This document shows positions 1 through 8,284 of a stretch of DNA of 15,567 bases, one piece after another. The notes under the pieces were generated by a model. The model searched no databases and was not told where the DNA came from. It saw nothing but the letters and a program-made list of their open reading frames with translations. This stretch comes from Bacteroidetes bacterium UBA6183 (lineage in GTDB: Bacteria; Bacteroidota; Bacteroidia; UKL13-3), in NCBI GenBank assembly GCA_002422865.1, contig DITN01000065.1, positions 13,770 through 29,336 on the forward strand, read 5' to 3'. A program made the position numbers and the translations under genes. How positions within the stretch are numbered: the stretch's first letter is position 1; the number at the start of each line of letters is the position of its first letter.

Positions 1-1656
1 ATTTTCCAATATGAATCTCCTGGCATGCAAAAGTACATGCGGGAATTGAAACCGACTGTTTTTGCCGATCTCATCGCCATGAATGCCTTGTATCGTCCGG
101 GTCCATTGGCATACATTCCTAACTTTATTAACCGTAAACACGGTAAGGAAGAAGTGGTGTATGATGTGGCCGACATGGAAGAGCACTTAAAAGATACTTA
201 TGGTATTACCGTGTATCAAGAGCAGGTGATGTTGCTTTCGCAAAAACTGGCCAACTTTACCAAAGGTGATGCCGATGTGCTGCGTAAAGCCATGGGTAAA
301 AAAGACCGTAAAACACTTGATAAATTAAAGCCACAATTTATTGAAGGTGCATCAGCTAAAGGTCATGATCCAAAAGTACTTGAAAAAATATGGACAGACT
401 GGGAAGCATTTGCTTCTTATGCATTTAATAAATCGCACTCTACTTGTTATGCTTTTGTGGCCTTTCAAACCGGCTTTTTAAAGGCGCATTACCCGGGTGA
501 ATACATGAGTGCGTTGCTCACCAACAACCAAAGTAACATTGATAAGGTTACCTTTTTTATGGAAGAGTGCAAGCGCATGGGTATTAATGTACTTGGGCCT
601 GATGTAAATGAATCGCAGGTTAATTTTTCGGTGAATAAAAAAGGTGAAATCCGATTTGGATTAGGCGCAATAAAAGGCGTAGGCGAGGCAGCTGTGCAGG
701 AATTGATTGCAGAGCGTGATGCCAACGGTCCGTTTACTTCCATCTTTGATTTAACTAAACGCGTAAGTTCTCGATCTGTAAATAAAAAGACATTAGAAGG
801 TTTGGCATTTGCCGGTGCATTTGATGGTTTCCCGAATGTGCATCGTGCCCAATACTTTCATCCTGAAGAGGGTGATGAGCCAAACTTGCTTGAAAAAGCA
901 ATACGTTATGCCAACAACGCAGCGGCCAACGAAAATGCAAATCAACAATCTTTATTTGGTGGAGCCACCACGGTTACATTAGCAGAACCTACTATTCCTG
1001 CCTGCGAGCCCTGGGGATTAATGAAAAAACTGCACAAAGAAAAAGAAGTAGTGGGTATGTATTTAAGTGGTCATCCTTTAGATGATTACAAAATAGAGTT
1101 TAAAAACTTTGTAAGTACAAACATGGCCGATCTTGACGATAAAAAAGGAGTTGAGGTTAGTATAGCAGGTGTGGTAATTGATTGTTACGAAAAAGTAAGT
1201 CAGAAAAATAATAAACCTTATGGCGGTTTTACCATTGAGGATTACAGTGGATCGACTAAAATAATGATGTGGAGCGAAGATTACTTAAAGTACAAACACT
1301 TTATTAGCGTGGGTCAAATGCTGTTTTTAAAAGGTATGATGAAACCACGATTTAATAGCGAAGACCAATTTGAGTTTAAAGTAAACAGCATGACTTTATT
1401 GGCCGATGTACGCGAAAAAATGTTGACTTCTGTTTTGGTTAATATTAAAACAGAAAGGGTACAACAACATTTTGTGCAGGAGTTTTTTCAGTTGCTCGAC
1501 CACAGCAAAGGTAATGCCCTACTTAAGTTGAATATCATTGACGAAAAACAAAAGATAGTGGTATCAGCAGCCTCACGCAGGTTTAAAATTAATTTTGATA
1601 ACGATACCATGAAACGTTTTGAGGAGTTGGAATTGGATTATAAAATTAATGGATAA
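1..1656 (+). CDS. dnaE: DNA polymerase III alpha subunit, C-terminal part (5' end outside window)
   Basis: Catalytic subunit of the replicative DNA polymerase (family C). The reading frame is already open at base 1, so the gene enters from upstream and only the last 551 residues are present; full-length proteins have about 1,150-1,250. The ATG at 25 is internal, because the eight codons before it continue the conserved family sequence. Visible in order: the end of the palm/fingers core with the YRPGP motif and, by recalled alignment, the third catalytic Asp (Asp23 of the fragment); the YQEQVM, AMGKK and FNKSHS blocks; the helix-hairpin-helix segment with GLGAIKGVGE; and a C-terminal OB fold near residues 385-460. 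A QQSLF pentapeptide (943-957) matches the beta-clamp binding consensus and lies where E. coli DnaE has QADMF. The first two catalytic Asp residues and the PHP domain are upstream of the window. No frameshift is seen. Confidence 0.97.
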   Translation: MFQYESPGMQKYMRELKPTVFADLIAMNALYRPGPLAYIPNFINRKHGKEEVVYDVADMEEHLKDTYGITVYQEQVMLLSQKLANFTKGDADVLRKAMGKKDRKTLDKLKPQFIEGASAKGHDPKVLEKIWTDWEAFASYAFNKSHSTCYAFVAFQTGFLKAHYPGEYMSALLTNNQSNIDKVTFFMEECKRMGINVLGPDVNESQVNFSVNKKGEIRFGLGAIKGVGEAAVQELIAERDANGPFTSIFDLTKRVSSRSVNKKTLEGLAFAGAFDGFPNVHRAQYFHPEEGDEPNLLEKAIRYANNAAANENANQQSLFGGATTVTLAEPTIPACEPWGLMKKLHKEKEVVGMYLSGHPLDDYKIEFKNFVSTNMADLDDKKGVEVSIAGVVIDCYEKVSQKNNKPYGGFTIEDYSGSTKIMMWSEDYLKYKHFISVGQMLFLKGMMKPRFNSEDQFEFKVNSMTLLADVREKMLTSVLVNIKTERVQQHFVQEFFQLLDHSKGNALLKLNIIDEKQKIVVSAASRRFKINFDNDTMKRFEELELDYKING

Positions 1657-1773
1657 CTTGGCAAATAATAAAAACTTATGAGCAGATTAACTGCCAAAAT
1701 GTAAATGCTTTAAACTTTGGAATTATTATTGAATATTGCAGTAGAAATAACAACAACATAAACACATAAAATT

Positions 1774-2094
1774 ATGGCATTAGAAATAACAGACAGCAAC
1801 TTTGAGGAGTTGGTATTAAAAAGTGACAAACCTGTATTGGTAGATTTTTGGGCAGAATGGTGTGGCCCTTGCCGCATGGTTGGTCCGGTTGTAGAAGAAA
1901 TTGCTAAAGAATACGAAGGCAAAGCAATAGTTGGTAAATTAAACGTTGACCACAATCCTAAAGTGGCAACTGATTTTGGTATCATGAGTATTCCTGCTTT
2001 GTTGTTCTTTAAAAACGGACAGGTAGTAGACAAACAAGTTGGTGCAGTACCAAAACATGTTTTAGTAAATAAACTAGAAGGCCAAATGGCTTAA
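1774..2094 (+). CDS. trxA: Thioredoxin
   Basis: Cytoplasmic dithiol-disulfide oxidoreductase of 106 residues, the normal size for thioredoxin 1. The sequence shows the WCGPC active site with Cys30 and Cys33, the buried Asp24, and the cis-proline loop IPA with Pro74. There is no signal peptide, so it should act in the cytoplasm with thioredoxin reductase. It follows dnaE by 117 bp in the same orientation; from memory this neighbourhood is common in Bacteroidota. The gap is long enough for its own promoter, and AAACTTTG at 1712-1719 matches five of six fixed bases of the Bacteroidota -7 box TAnnTTTG, but I see no clear TTG at -33, so this is weak. A strong terminator follows. Confidence 0.97.
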   Translation: MALEITDSNFEELVLKSDKPVLVDFWAEWCGPCRMVGPVVEEIAKEYEGKAIVGKLNVDHNPKVATDFGIMSIPALLFFKNGQVVDKQVGAVPKHVLVNKLEGQMA

Positions 2095-2114
2095 TACTTT
2101 AATACAAGTAAAAC

Positions 2115-2149
2115 AAAAAAGCCCCGAACAGCATGTTCGGGGCTTTTTT
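2115..2149. terminator. Bidirectional intrinsic terminator between trxA and the LPP20 gene
   Basis: A perfect 10-bp stem, GCCCCGAACA at 2121-2130 and TGTTCGGGGC at 2134-2143, encloses a 3-nt loop. It is flanked by six A on the left and six T on the right. The symmetry gives a U-tract in both directions, so it should end both the dnaE-trxA transcript and the convergent minus-strand transcript whose last stop codon is at 2157-2159. Confidence 0.95.
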
Positions 2150-2156
2150 ATTGATA

Positions 2157-2708
2157 TTACTCGTTGTCGTCTAACTCTTTAATGGCATCATCCAACATTT
2201 GGTTAATGTAGGCTTTGTCTTTATCGCTTAACGAAGTGCGGGTATTCGCAATCTCTTTTAGCTTTTTGTACACGATACGTTTACGGGCTTCAATGGCCAC
2301 CCAGGTTGCGTAGTTTTTATTTTTATCGTTTTGAAATACTTTTTGCTCGATTAATTGTACTTCAACCAAAGTTTGATTGCTTACTTCACGTGTTAGTTGT
2401 TGAAAACGTTCGTTAAAATCACCCATGTTATCGCCAACCACACGCTCGCCTTTGTAGTTTTCACTTACATTTTTTAGTTGGGTTTGAACCGATGAAGCTA
2501 GTCGTTGTTTTGCACTTAGCATCGCCTTGTCTTTACTGGTTTCCAAATTCATGCTTTCTCCACTGGCCACAGCCCTAAACCAACGTTTGTTGCCTTCGTA
2601 TTTATTTCCGCTAAGCGGGGTTCTAACTTCGCTCATGCCCTCCATTTTTGTTTTACATGCAGTAAAAATTGAGGTTATAACCAAAGCCGCTACTAAGTAT
2701 TTTTTCAT
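2157..2708 (-). CDS. LPP20-family-like lipoprotein
   Basis: Predicted lipoprotein of 183 residues. I place the start at 2708 because it begins a compact signal peptide (MKKYLVAALV...) ending in FTAC with the lipidated Cys18; an ATG at 2744 would add 12 residues in front of the signal. The body resembles the LPP20 lipoprotein fold: a WFRAVASGES-like segment, then helices running through 'SKDKAMLSAKQRLASSVQ', a beta stretch VEVQLIEQKVFQ, and YATWVAIEARKRI. The C-terminus is acidic and helical. No enzymatic role is known to me for this family. It is last in a minus-strand group after GldN (54-bp gap), which suggests but does not prove a link to the gliding/secretion protein. The family call rests on pattern memory. 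Confidence 0.75.
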   Translation of the reverse strand: MKKYLVAALVITSIFTACKTKMEGMSEVRTPLSGNKYEGNKRWFRAVASGESMNLETSKDKAMLSAKQRLASSVQTQLKNVSENYKGERVVGDNMGDFNERFQQLTREVSNQTLVEVQLIEQKVFQNDKNKNYATWVAIEARKRIVYKKLKEIANTRTSLSDKDKAYINQMLDDAIKELDDNE

Positions 2709-2762
2709 AATGGTAAAAGTTTTCAGGTTGTCTTTAAATATCATGCCAAAAAGTTATTGATA

Positions 2763-3566
2763 TTAATACTCGTACATATCATGTTCTTGCTCCAAGGTTT
2801 GTTGTTTCAATTTTCCGGCCTCAATTAAAGCATCTAAACCTTTACGTTTTATGTCCGGGTCGTCCATAATAAAAATATCATAAGGATTACTTTCTTTAAT
2901 GATAAAGCTGCTAAAGTTGCGTTGTTCAAACCAATCATCATAACTGAATTTTTGGTAGGGGTTACCCGAATTGTACATCAACGAATTTACCAACACGTCC
3001 CTACAATCACTTTCTTTATCAAACCTATCGTAAAATTTATACCAGCACAGCGGCACAAAACCTAAATCAATCCCTGCAATTTTTCTTTGGTACAAAGGTG
3101 CAAGTGCAATTATCTGTGCGCGCTGTTGCGAGGTTCGTTTATCAAAATACCATTCTTCTAAAACCAACAATTGCTTAATACGCTCTGTTGGGTTAAATCG
3201 TTCAATTACGGTATCAACAGTATAGTTTTCGTCATCACCATTTGGGTCAATTAATTTTTTCACCAGAAACGTATCCGTTCCAAGTTTCAAAAATTGTTCA
3301 ACATCATAAAACTGTCTTAACGAATCGTTATGGTAAGGTCTAAGTTTACCAACCAAAGTAGCATCATACAAAACCTTGGCCAACGGATTACGTGGCCAAG
3401 CGGCAACTTTATTTTGGCGTTCGCGCAAATCGATAATTCGCCAAGTACGTTTGGTAAACATGGCATCGGCTTCGCGCAATTGTTGTGGTGGCACAGCTTG
3501 ACGTTGGGCCAAGAGCGGTTGACCACACATCAATACAAAAACTATGGCTACACAAATCCTCTTCAC
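2763..3566 (-). CDS. gldN: GldN/PorN-family gliding motility / type IX secretion protein
   Basis: GldN (PorN) is a periplasmic component of the type IX secretion system, forming with GldK an outer-membrane-associated ring. This protein has 267 residues. A signal peptide covers residues 1-20 (cleavage likely after PLLA). Family hallmarks are WRIIDLRERQN (42-52), EEWYFDKRTS (137-146), the RNFSSFIIKESNPYD segment (216-230) and the terminal EHDMYEY, which matches the usual acidic-aromatic GldN ending. The start is GTG at 3566; no in-frame ATG lies between it and the upstream gene's stop, and GTG gives an intact signal peptide. The gene is normally last in gldKLMN, but here it follows a YbjQ gene by 11 bp and no gldK, gldL or gldM lies nearby. 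It could be a dispersed ortholog or an extra paralog. Confidence 0.88.
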   Translation of the reverse strand: MKRICVAIVFVLMCGQPLLAQRQAVPPQQLREADAMFTKRTWRIIDLRERQNKVAAWPRNPLAKVLYDATLVGKLRPYHNDSLRQFYDVEQFLKLGTDTFLVKKLIDPNGDDENYTVDTVIERFNPTERIKQLLVLEEWYFDKRTSQQRAQIIALAPLYQRKIAGIDLGFVPLCWYKFYDRFDKESDCRDVLVNSLMYNSGNPYQKFSYDDWFEQRNFSSFIIKESNPYDIFIMDDPDIKRKGLDALIEAGKLKQQTLEQEHDMYEY

Positions 3567-3577
3567 GGCCGGTGAAA

Positions 3578-3901
3578 TTAGTCTTCTAAAATAACTGCAG
3601 TACCACTTGCACTAACCATAAGCATACTGCCATTTGCACCAAGTGTTTCATAGTCCAAATCAACACCAATAATAGCATTTGCTCCAACCGAACGAGCTTT
3701 ATCTGTGAGTTCTTGTAAAGCGCTATCCTTGGCTTCTTTTAATACCCTTTCATAAGAGCCTGAGCGGCCACCCACAATGTCGCGTATGGAAGCAAAAAAA
3801 TCTTTAAACAAATTGGCACCTAAAATTACTTCTCCGGTAACAATACCTATGTACTGTTTTACTTTACGGCCTTCAATGTTGTTGGTTGTTGTTAATAACA
3901 T
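3578..3901 (-). CDS. ybjQ: YbjQ-family (heavy-metal-binding domain, UPF0145) protein
   Basis: Small conserved cytoplasmic protein, 107 residues from the chosen start, the same length as E. coli YbjQ. The family signatures are very clear: VTGEVILGANLFKDFF, IRDIVGGRSGSYE, GANAIIGVDLDYE and NGSMLMVSASGTAV. The domain is labelled heavy-metal binding in databases, but the molecular role is uncertain; proteins of this fold form pentamers. I chose ATG 3901 because it aligns with the E. coli N-terminus; ATG 3907 would add two residues, and a TTG at 3931 ten. It is the first gene of the minus-strand group with GldN and the LPP20-type lipoprotein, diverging from the TonB-dependent receptor gene. There is no signal peptide, unlike its two neighbours. 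Confidence 0.93.
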   Translation of the reverse strand: MLLTTTNNIEGRKVKQYIGIVTGEVILGANLFKDFFASIRDIVGGRSGSYERVLKEAKDSALQELTDKARSVGANAIIGVDLDYETLGANGSMLMVSASGTAVILED

Positions 3902-3960
3902 ATTCATGTATTTGGTAAGCAATATTATCAAAAAAAAGCCACAGTAAGCAAGTTTGTAGA

Positions 3961-3977
3961 TAACAAATTAATTGTTA
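3961..3977. repeat. Short inverted repeat in the ybjQ / TonB-receptor divergent region
   Basis: TAACAA (3961-3966) and TTGTTA (3972-3977) form a perfect 6-bp inverted repeat around ATTAA. It lies in the 172-bp gap between the divergent ybjQ and TonB-receptor start codons, where promoters for both must lie. The region is very AT-rich, so chance is a real alternative. I found no convincing TTG / TAnnTTTG promoter pair here. Confidence 0.3.
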
Positions 3978-4073
3978 ACACACGCAATAAATGGTTTAAA
4001 ATGGTAGTTATTGTTTTTCTGTGTAGGGGTTTGCTTTAGATTGATTGTCTTAGGGTAATTCTCAAATACACTT

Positions 4074-6425
4074 ATGATAAAATATTCGCTTGGTATACTG
4101 TTGCTGTTTACTTGTATGGGTTTAAGTGCGCAACAGAAATACGTAATCAGTGGTTTTGTAAAAGATGCCTCAAGCAAAGAGTTACTTATTGGAGCTTCTG
4201 TAGCCACACCTAAATACAAAACCGGAACCACCACTAACGCATATGGTTTTTTTTCTCTTACCCTGCCTTCAGATACCTTTGATGTGGTGATAAGTTACGT
4301 TGGATATTCGCCAAAGGCTTATCGGGTGCAACTAAATGCACACCAAGAATTACAAGTAGAATTAACAGAAGCTAAAAGTTTAAAAGAGGTAGTGGTGGTT
4401 GGAGATAAGCAAGATGAAAAGCTGGCCGATCAAACGCGTATGAGTGTGATTGAAATTCCGGTTCAACAAATAAAAGACATACCTGTTTTACTTGGAGAAA
4501 AAGATGTGTTGAAGGTGATACAATTAATGCCCGGTGTACAAAAACCAAGTGAAGGTAATAGTGGTATTTATGTACGTGGCGGTGGTCCCGACCAAAACTT
4601 AATTGTGCTTGACGAAGCTACTGTTTACAATGCTTTTCACTTGTTTGGTTTTTTTAGTTTATTTAATGGTGATGCCTTAAAAAAAATTGAATTAACCAAA
4701 GGTGGTTTTCCGGCAAGATATGGCGGGCGACTGAGCAGTGTGATTGATATGAGCATGAAAGAAGGCAACAAACAAAAGTTTAGAGGAGAGGCGGGGATAG
4801 GAGTAATATCCTCTCGCTTTTTATTAGAAGGTCCGATAAAAAAGGACAAATCTTCGTTTTTGTTTTCGGTAAGGCGCACTTATATAGATGCATTGATAGC
4901 GCCTTTTCAGCCGGCAAGTAGTCGTGGTGGCTATTATTTTTATGATTTAAACGCAAAAGTTAACTACGAATTCAACCCTAAAAACAGGTTGTTTGTGAGT
5001 GGTTATTTTGGTAGAGATAAATTTTATTATGGTTCTAATTTTGCCGATGGTTACGATAAGGGCGGCATCAGTTGGGGTAATGCAACCGCTACTGTGCGTT
5101 GGAATCATTTATACACCAACAAATTGTTTTCAAATACTTCATTTATTTTTAGTGATTATAACTTTGGTGTAGAGCTGGAAAGTAAATACCAAGGCAGTAA
5201 ATTTTTATTAAAGTTTAGTTCGGGTATAAGCGATTTGGCCGTGAAGCACGATGTGGATTACAGACCCAATGCCAATCATACCATAAAGGCCGGAGTGCAT
5301 TTAATCAGACATAATTTTATGCCATCGGCTAATGTTTATAAAGATGATTTCACCGGTGCCGATTCTACCAATACAGTTTCTATTGGTTCGTTTGAAAATG
5401 CCATATATGTGGAGGATGATATTAAAGTAGGACAGAGGTTAAGGTTAAATCCCGGATTACGTTTAACACACTTTACAGCCGGAAGTAAAAACTATTTTAA
5501 TGCAGAGCCTCGTTTTAGTGCAGCCTACATGTTAAAACCTGATTTGGCTTTAAAAACATCGTTTGCACTGATGAACCAATACATAAATTTATTGAGTAAC
5601 ACCGGTGTTGGTTTACCCACCGATTTATGGGTGCCTAGCAGCGATAAACTCAAACCACAACAAAGCAGGCAGGTTGCGTTGGGGGCAGCTAAAGATTATA
5701 ATAAAAGAAATTTTAGTGTAAGTATCGAGGGGTATTATAAGGAGATGGATAACATCATTTCTTACAAAGAAGGGGCAAGTTTTTTGGCCATTGATGACCC
5801 ACAAAGTTCTGGAGATAAATTTAGTTACGAGCGTAACATTACATCAGGTAAAGGCTCGAGTTATGGCGCTGAGTTTTTATTACAGCGTAAAACTGGCAGA
5901 TTAACCGGATGGATTGGTTATACGTTATCGTGGACACAATGGCAATTTGATGAACTTAATTTTGGAAGAAAATTTTGGGCACGACATGATAGAAGACATG
6001 ATATTTCGGTAGTAGGAATTTATAAATTGAAAGAACGCATTGAAGATAATGACGAGGGAATTACCTTATCGGCTACTTGGGTTTATGGAACAGGCAATGC
6101 CATTACTTTACCTGTAGCCGAGTATAATGCGCCTGTTCATTCACCATCAGGTGTTGCTAATTATGGTTGGGGTGGTGCTGTTTCTCAATACACCGATAAA
6201 AATGCATTTAGGATGGCGCCTTACCACCGCATGGATGTGGGTATACAGTTTACCAAAAAAATGCGTTGGTGGGTGCGTACTTGGGAGATTAGTGCTTACA
6301 ATGTTTACAACAGGTATAATCCGTTTTTTTATTACATAGGCACAGACAATAGGGGTAATACACGTTTAAAACAAGTTACATTGTTTCCTTTTATTCCTTC
6401 AGTTTCATGGAACATTAAATTTTAA
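4074..6425 (+). CDS. TonB-dependent outer-membrane receptor with carboxypeptidase-regulatory-like N-domain
   Basis: Outer-membrane active transporter of 783 residues, driven by TonB-ExbBD; substrate unknown. A signal peptide covers residues 1-19 (cleavage near GLSA-QQ). Residues about 22-105 form the carboxypeptidase-D-regulatory-like beta domain typical of Bacteroidota receptors, with a GTTTNAYGFFSL motif and a VVISYVGY strand. The plug spans about 120-228 and includes LKVIQLMPGVQ, GIYVRGGGPDQNLIVLDE and GGFPARYGGRLSSVIDM. The rest is beta-barrel with alternating aromatic strands and ends in an aromatic residue (NIKF), as expected for BAM recognition. I see no clear TonB box. Its stop is 1 bp before the DUF4249 lipoprotein start, so the two are almost surely co-transcribed. 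The length is at the compact end of receptors with this N-domain and is not truncated. Confidence 0.95.
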   Translation: MIKYSLGILLLFTCMGLSAQQKYVISGFVKDASSKELLIGASVATPKYKTGTTTNAYGFFSLTLPSDTFDVVISYVGYSPKAYRVQLNAHQELQVELTEAKSLKEVVVVGDKQDEKLADQTRMSVIEIPVQQIKDIPVLLGEKDVLKVIQLMPGVQKPSEGNSGIYVRGGGPDQNLIVLDEATVYNAFHLFGFFSLFNGDALKKIELTKGGFPARYGGRLSSVIDMSMKEGNKQKFRGEAGIGVISSRFLLEGPIKKDKSSFLFSVRRTYIDALIAPFQPASSRGGYYFYDLNAKVNYEFNPKNRLFVSGYFGRDKFYYGSNFADGYDKGGISWGNATATVRWNHLYTNKLFSNTSFIFSDYNFGVELESKYQGSKFLLKFSSGISDLAVKHDVDYRPNANHTIKAGVHLIRHNFMPSANVYKDDFTGADSTNTVSIGSFENAIYVEDDIKVGQRLRLNPGLRLTHFTAGSKNYFNAEPRFSAAYMLKPDLALKTSFALMNQYINLLSNTGVGLPTDLWVPSSDKLKPQQSRQVALGAAKDYNKRNFSVSIEGYYKEMDNIISYKEGASFLAIDDPQSSGDKFSYERNITSGKGSSYGAEFLLQRKTGRLTGWIGYTLSWTQWQFDELNFGRKFWARHDRRHDISVVGIYKLKERIEDNDEGITLSATWVYGTGNAITLPVAEYNAPVHSPSGVANYGWGGAVSQYTDKNAFRMAPYHRMDVGIQFTKKMRWWVRTWEISAYNVYNRYNPFFYYIGTDNRGNTRLKQVTLFPFIPSVSWNIKF

Positions 6426-6426
6426 A

Positions 6427-7278
6427 ATGATGAAATTAGTTAAAACAATATTTCTATTGGTGGTGGCAGCAACTTTAACATCGTGCGAAAAGTTTGTAAC
6501 AGATGTTGATGTGCCGGAAGTAAAACAACAATTGGTGTTGTTCTCATTTGTTTCACCGGAGGATACCGCCATTAAAGCAGAAGTTTGGATGTCGAAGCCG
6601 GTATTTTCCAGAAATAACAACAAAACGGATGAGCCTGTAAAAGATGTTACCGTAACCATTACATCACCAAGCGGACAAAGTGCTATTTTACCTTTTAATG
6701 AAAGTGTACAAGCCTATTATTTGCATCAATCTGTGTTTAAAATTGAAGCAGGTAAAACGTATAAAATTACTGCAGTTAAGGGTGATTTTAGTTTAAGTGC
6801 AACAACCACGGTGCCAATTCATGTAGCAGAAGTAAGTGGTTATACCTATCAAAATTTAGGTGGGCAAAATACCAGTGGAAATTTACCGTACTATCGCCAT
6901 CAAGTGAAGTGGGCTGATTTACCCGAAACTAAAAATTTTTACCGATTAAACTTAAGTAGGTTTAATGTTTATAATAACGATACTGTATTTAATGATGTTG
7001 GCGATGTAATGGTTAATGATGAAAGTAGAAATCAACAGCAATTAAGTGTACTGTTTGATGATTACACCTATACTTTCGAATTTGATTCGGCTAATAAAAC
7101 GGTAATGGCTTTTTTACTTACCACAGACGAGGCATATTACCAATACCATTTGCGCAGGTTAAACTATTATGGCGAAGATCCGTTTAGCGAACCATACCCT
7201 CAGTACAACAATGTGAATGGAGGATTAGGTGTGTTTGGATCGTATCGAAAAACACAAAAATGGTATAGTTTTAAGTAA
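6427..7278 (+). CDS. DUF4249 family lipoprotein, partner of the TonB-dependent receptor
   Basis: Predicted outer-membrane lipoprotein of 283 residues. The signal peptide ends at TLTSC, with lipidated Cys20. The middle has an Ig-like beta region (VTVTITSPSGQ and a KIEAGKTYKITA strand). The C-terminal part carries the DUF4249 pattern: YYQYHLRRLNYYGEDPFSEPYP followed by NNVNGGLGVFGSY, residues that recur in the family. Function is unknown, but DUF4249 proteins are repeatedly encoded beside TonB-dependent receptors, so a surface substrate-binding or lid role like SusD is a reasonable inference. The start codon is 1 bp after the receptor stop; a second ATG follows at once (6430). The next gene converges from the right with only 7 bp between stop codons. 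Confidence 0.88.
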   Translation: MMKLVKTIFLLVVAATLTSCEKFVTDVDVPEVKQQLVLFSFVSPEDTAIKAEVWMSKPVFSRNNNKTDEPVKDVTVTITSPSGQSAILPFNESVQAYYLHQSVFKIEAGKTYKITAVKGDFSLSATTTVPIHVAEVSGYTYQNLGGQNTSGNLPYYRHQVKWADLPETKNFYRLNLSRFNVYNNDTVFNDVGDVMVNDESRNQQQLSVLFDDYTYTFEFDSANKTVMAFLLTTDEAYYQYHLRRLNYYGEDPFSEPYPQYNNVNGGLGVFGSYRKTQKWYSFK

Positions 7279-7285
7279 CTAATTA

Positions 7286-8260
7286 CTAGAAATCCAAAGA
7301 TTGGGTTTCTGCTTCAAACTTAGCCTTGTTAATGGGTACAACGCCCACGTCTTCACAAACTAGTCCGCCTGCTAAATTGGCCATGGCTGCGGTTTGTTTC
7401 ATGTTTAGTTTTAATGCAAAACATAATGCTGCTACACTTATTACGGTATCCCCGGCACCGCTTACATCGGCTATTTTACGGATATGCGCAGGTAGGTACT
7501 CAAATGTATTTCCGTCCGTAATCATGACACCTTTCTCGCTCATGGTTATCATGGCGTGTTTAAGTTGCATGTTTTGCATTAATGTTTTTACTGCAGACTC
7601 AAAAGTCGGTTTGTCATCTACATCAATATCTATATGTAAACCTTCACGTAACTCTTTTAAATTGGGTTTAAATAAATCGGCTTTTTGGTATGCATTGAAG
7701 TTGCGTTTTTTAGGATCAACCACAACAGGAATTCCTCTTTTATGTGCCTCTTCTGTAATTTTAGCAATGTTATCGGTGGTTAGTACCCCTTTGTCGTAAT
7801 CTTCAAAAACTAACACATCCGCATCAATCAATAATTGATGAATACGCTCCACCAATTCATAACTTTCTACGGCAGATATGGATTCGGTATTTTCTGTATC
7901 AATACGCAACATTTGTGTGGCTTGTGAAATTACGCGTAGCTTAACTGTTGTTGCCCTGTCTTTAGACTTTACTATGCCTGTGGTGCCTACACCGTGTTGG
8001 TGAAACAACTCAATTAAATCATCACCATCTTTATCATTGCCCACTACCGAGCACACAATTGGCTTTGCACCAAGTGCCACCAAGTTCATGGCCACGTTAG
8101 CGGCACCACCCAATCTGTTTTCCTTTTTTTCTACCGCAACAACAGGTACAGGAGCTTCGGGTGAAATGCGTTCAACCTTACCGAAATAGTAGGCATCAAT
8201 CATCACATCACCAACTACCAAAACTTTTAAACCTTCAAATTGCTTAAGTATATTTTTCAT
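7286..8260 (-). CDS. hldA: D-glycero-beta-D-manno-heptose-7-phosphate kinase (PfkB family)
   Basis: ATP-dependent sugar kinase of 324 residues making heptose 1,7-bisphosphate, a step toward ADP-heptose for the LPS core. It aligns along its length with the N-terminal kinase half of E. coli HldE: VVGDVMID, RISPEAPVPVV, the GGAANVAMNL sugar-binding motif (51-60), the EDYDKGVL segment, VVDPK (180-184), KPNLKE, and the GAGDT motif (268-272) with Asp271 as catalytic base. It stops where the kinase domain stops, so the nucleotidyltransferase half is absent and must be supplied by another gene. It lies 24 bp downstream of the aminotransferase on the same strand and is probably co-transcribed. The substrate assignment rests on the high similarity to HldE rather than to ribokinases. 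Confidence 0.9.
   Translation of the reverse strand: MKNILKQFEGLKVLVVGDVMIDAYYFGKVERISPEAPVPVVAVEKKENRLGGAANVAMNLVALGAKPIVCSVVGNDKDGDDLIELFHQHGVGTTGIVKSKDRATTVKLRVISQATQMLRIDTENTESISAVESYELVERIHQLLIDADVLVFEDYDKGVLTTDNIAKITEEAHKRGIPVVVDPKKRNFNAYQKADLFKPNLKELREGLHIDIDVDDKPTFESAVKTLMQNMQLKHAMITMSEKGVMITDGNTFEYLPAHIRKIADVSGAGDTVISVAALCFALKLNMKQTAAMANLAGGLVCEDVGVVPINKAKFEAETQSLDF
7288..7310. terminator. Hairpin at the convergent end of the DUF4249 and heptose kinase genes
   Basis: AGAAATCCAA (7288-7297) can pair with TTGGGTTTCT (7301-7310), giving 10 bp with one G-T pair and a 3-nt loop. It overlaps the last codons of the kinase gene and begins 10 bp after the DUF4249 stop. Neither strand has a clean T-run after it, so it is a weak or factor-assisted terminator, or an mRNA 3'-end stabiliser, rather than a classic intrinsic terminator. 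Confidence 0.35.
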
Positions 8261-8284
8261 TGTTGTTGCTTCTTCAATAGTTAA

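Noticed and set aside
25..1656. A dnaE gene starting at the ATG at position 25
   Set aside because: The frame is open from base 1 and the preceding codons match conserved DnaE sequence, so the ATG is internal to a gene cut by the window.
1710..2033. Open frame of 107 codons antisense to trxA
   Set aside because: It is fully explained as the reverse complement of the conserved thioredoxin gene.
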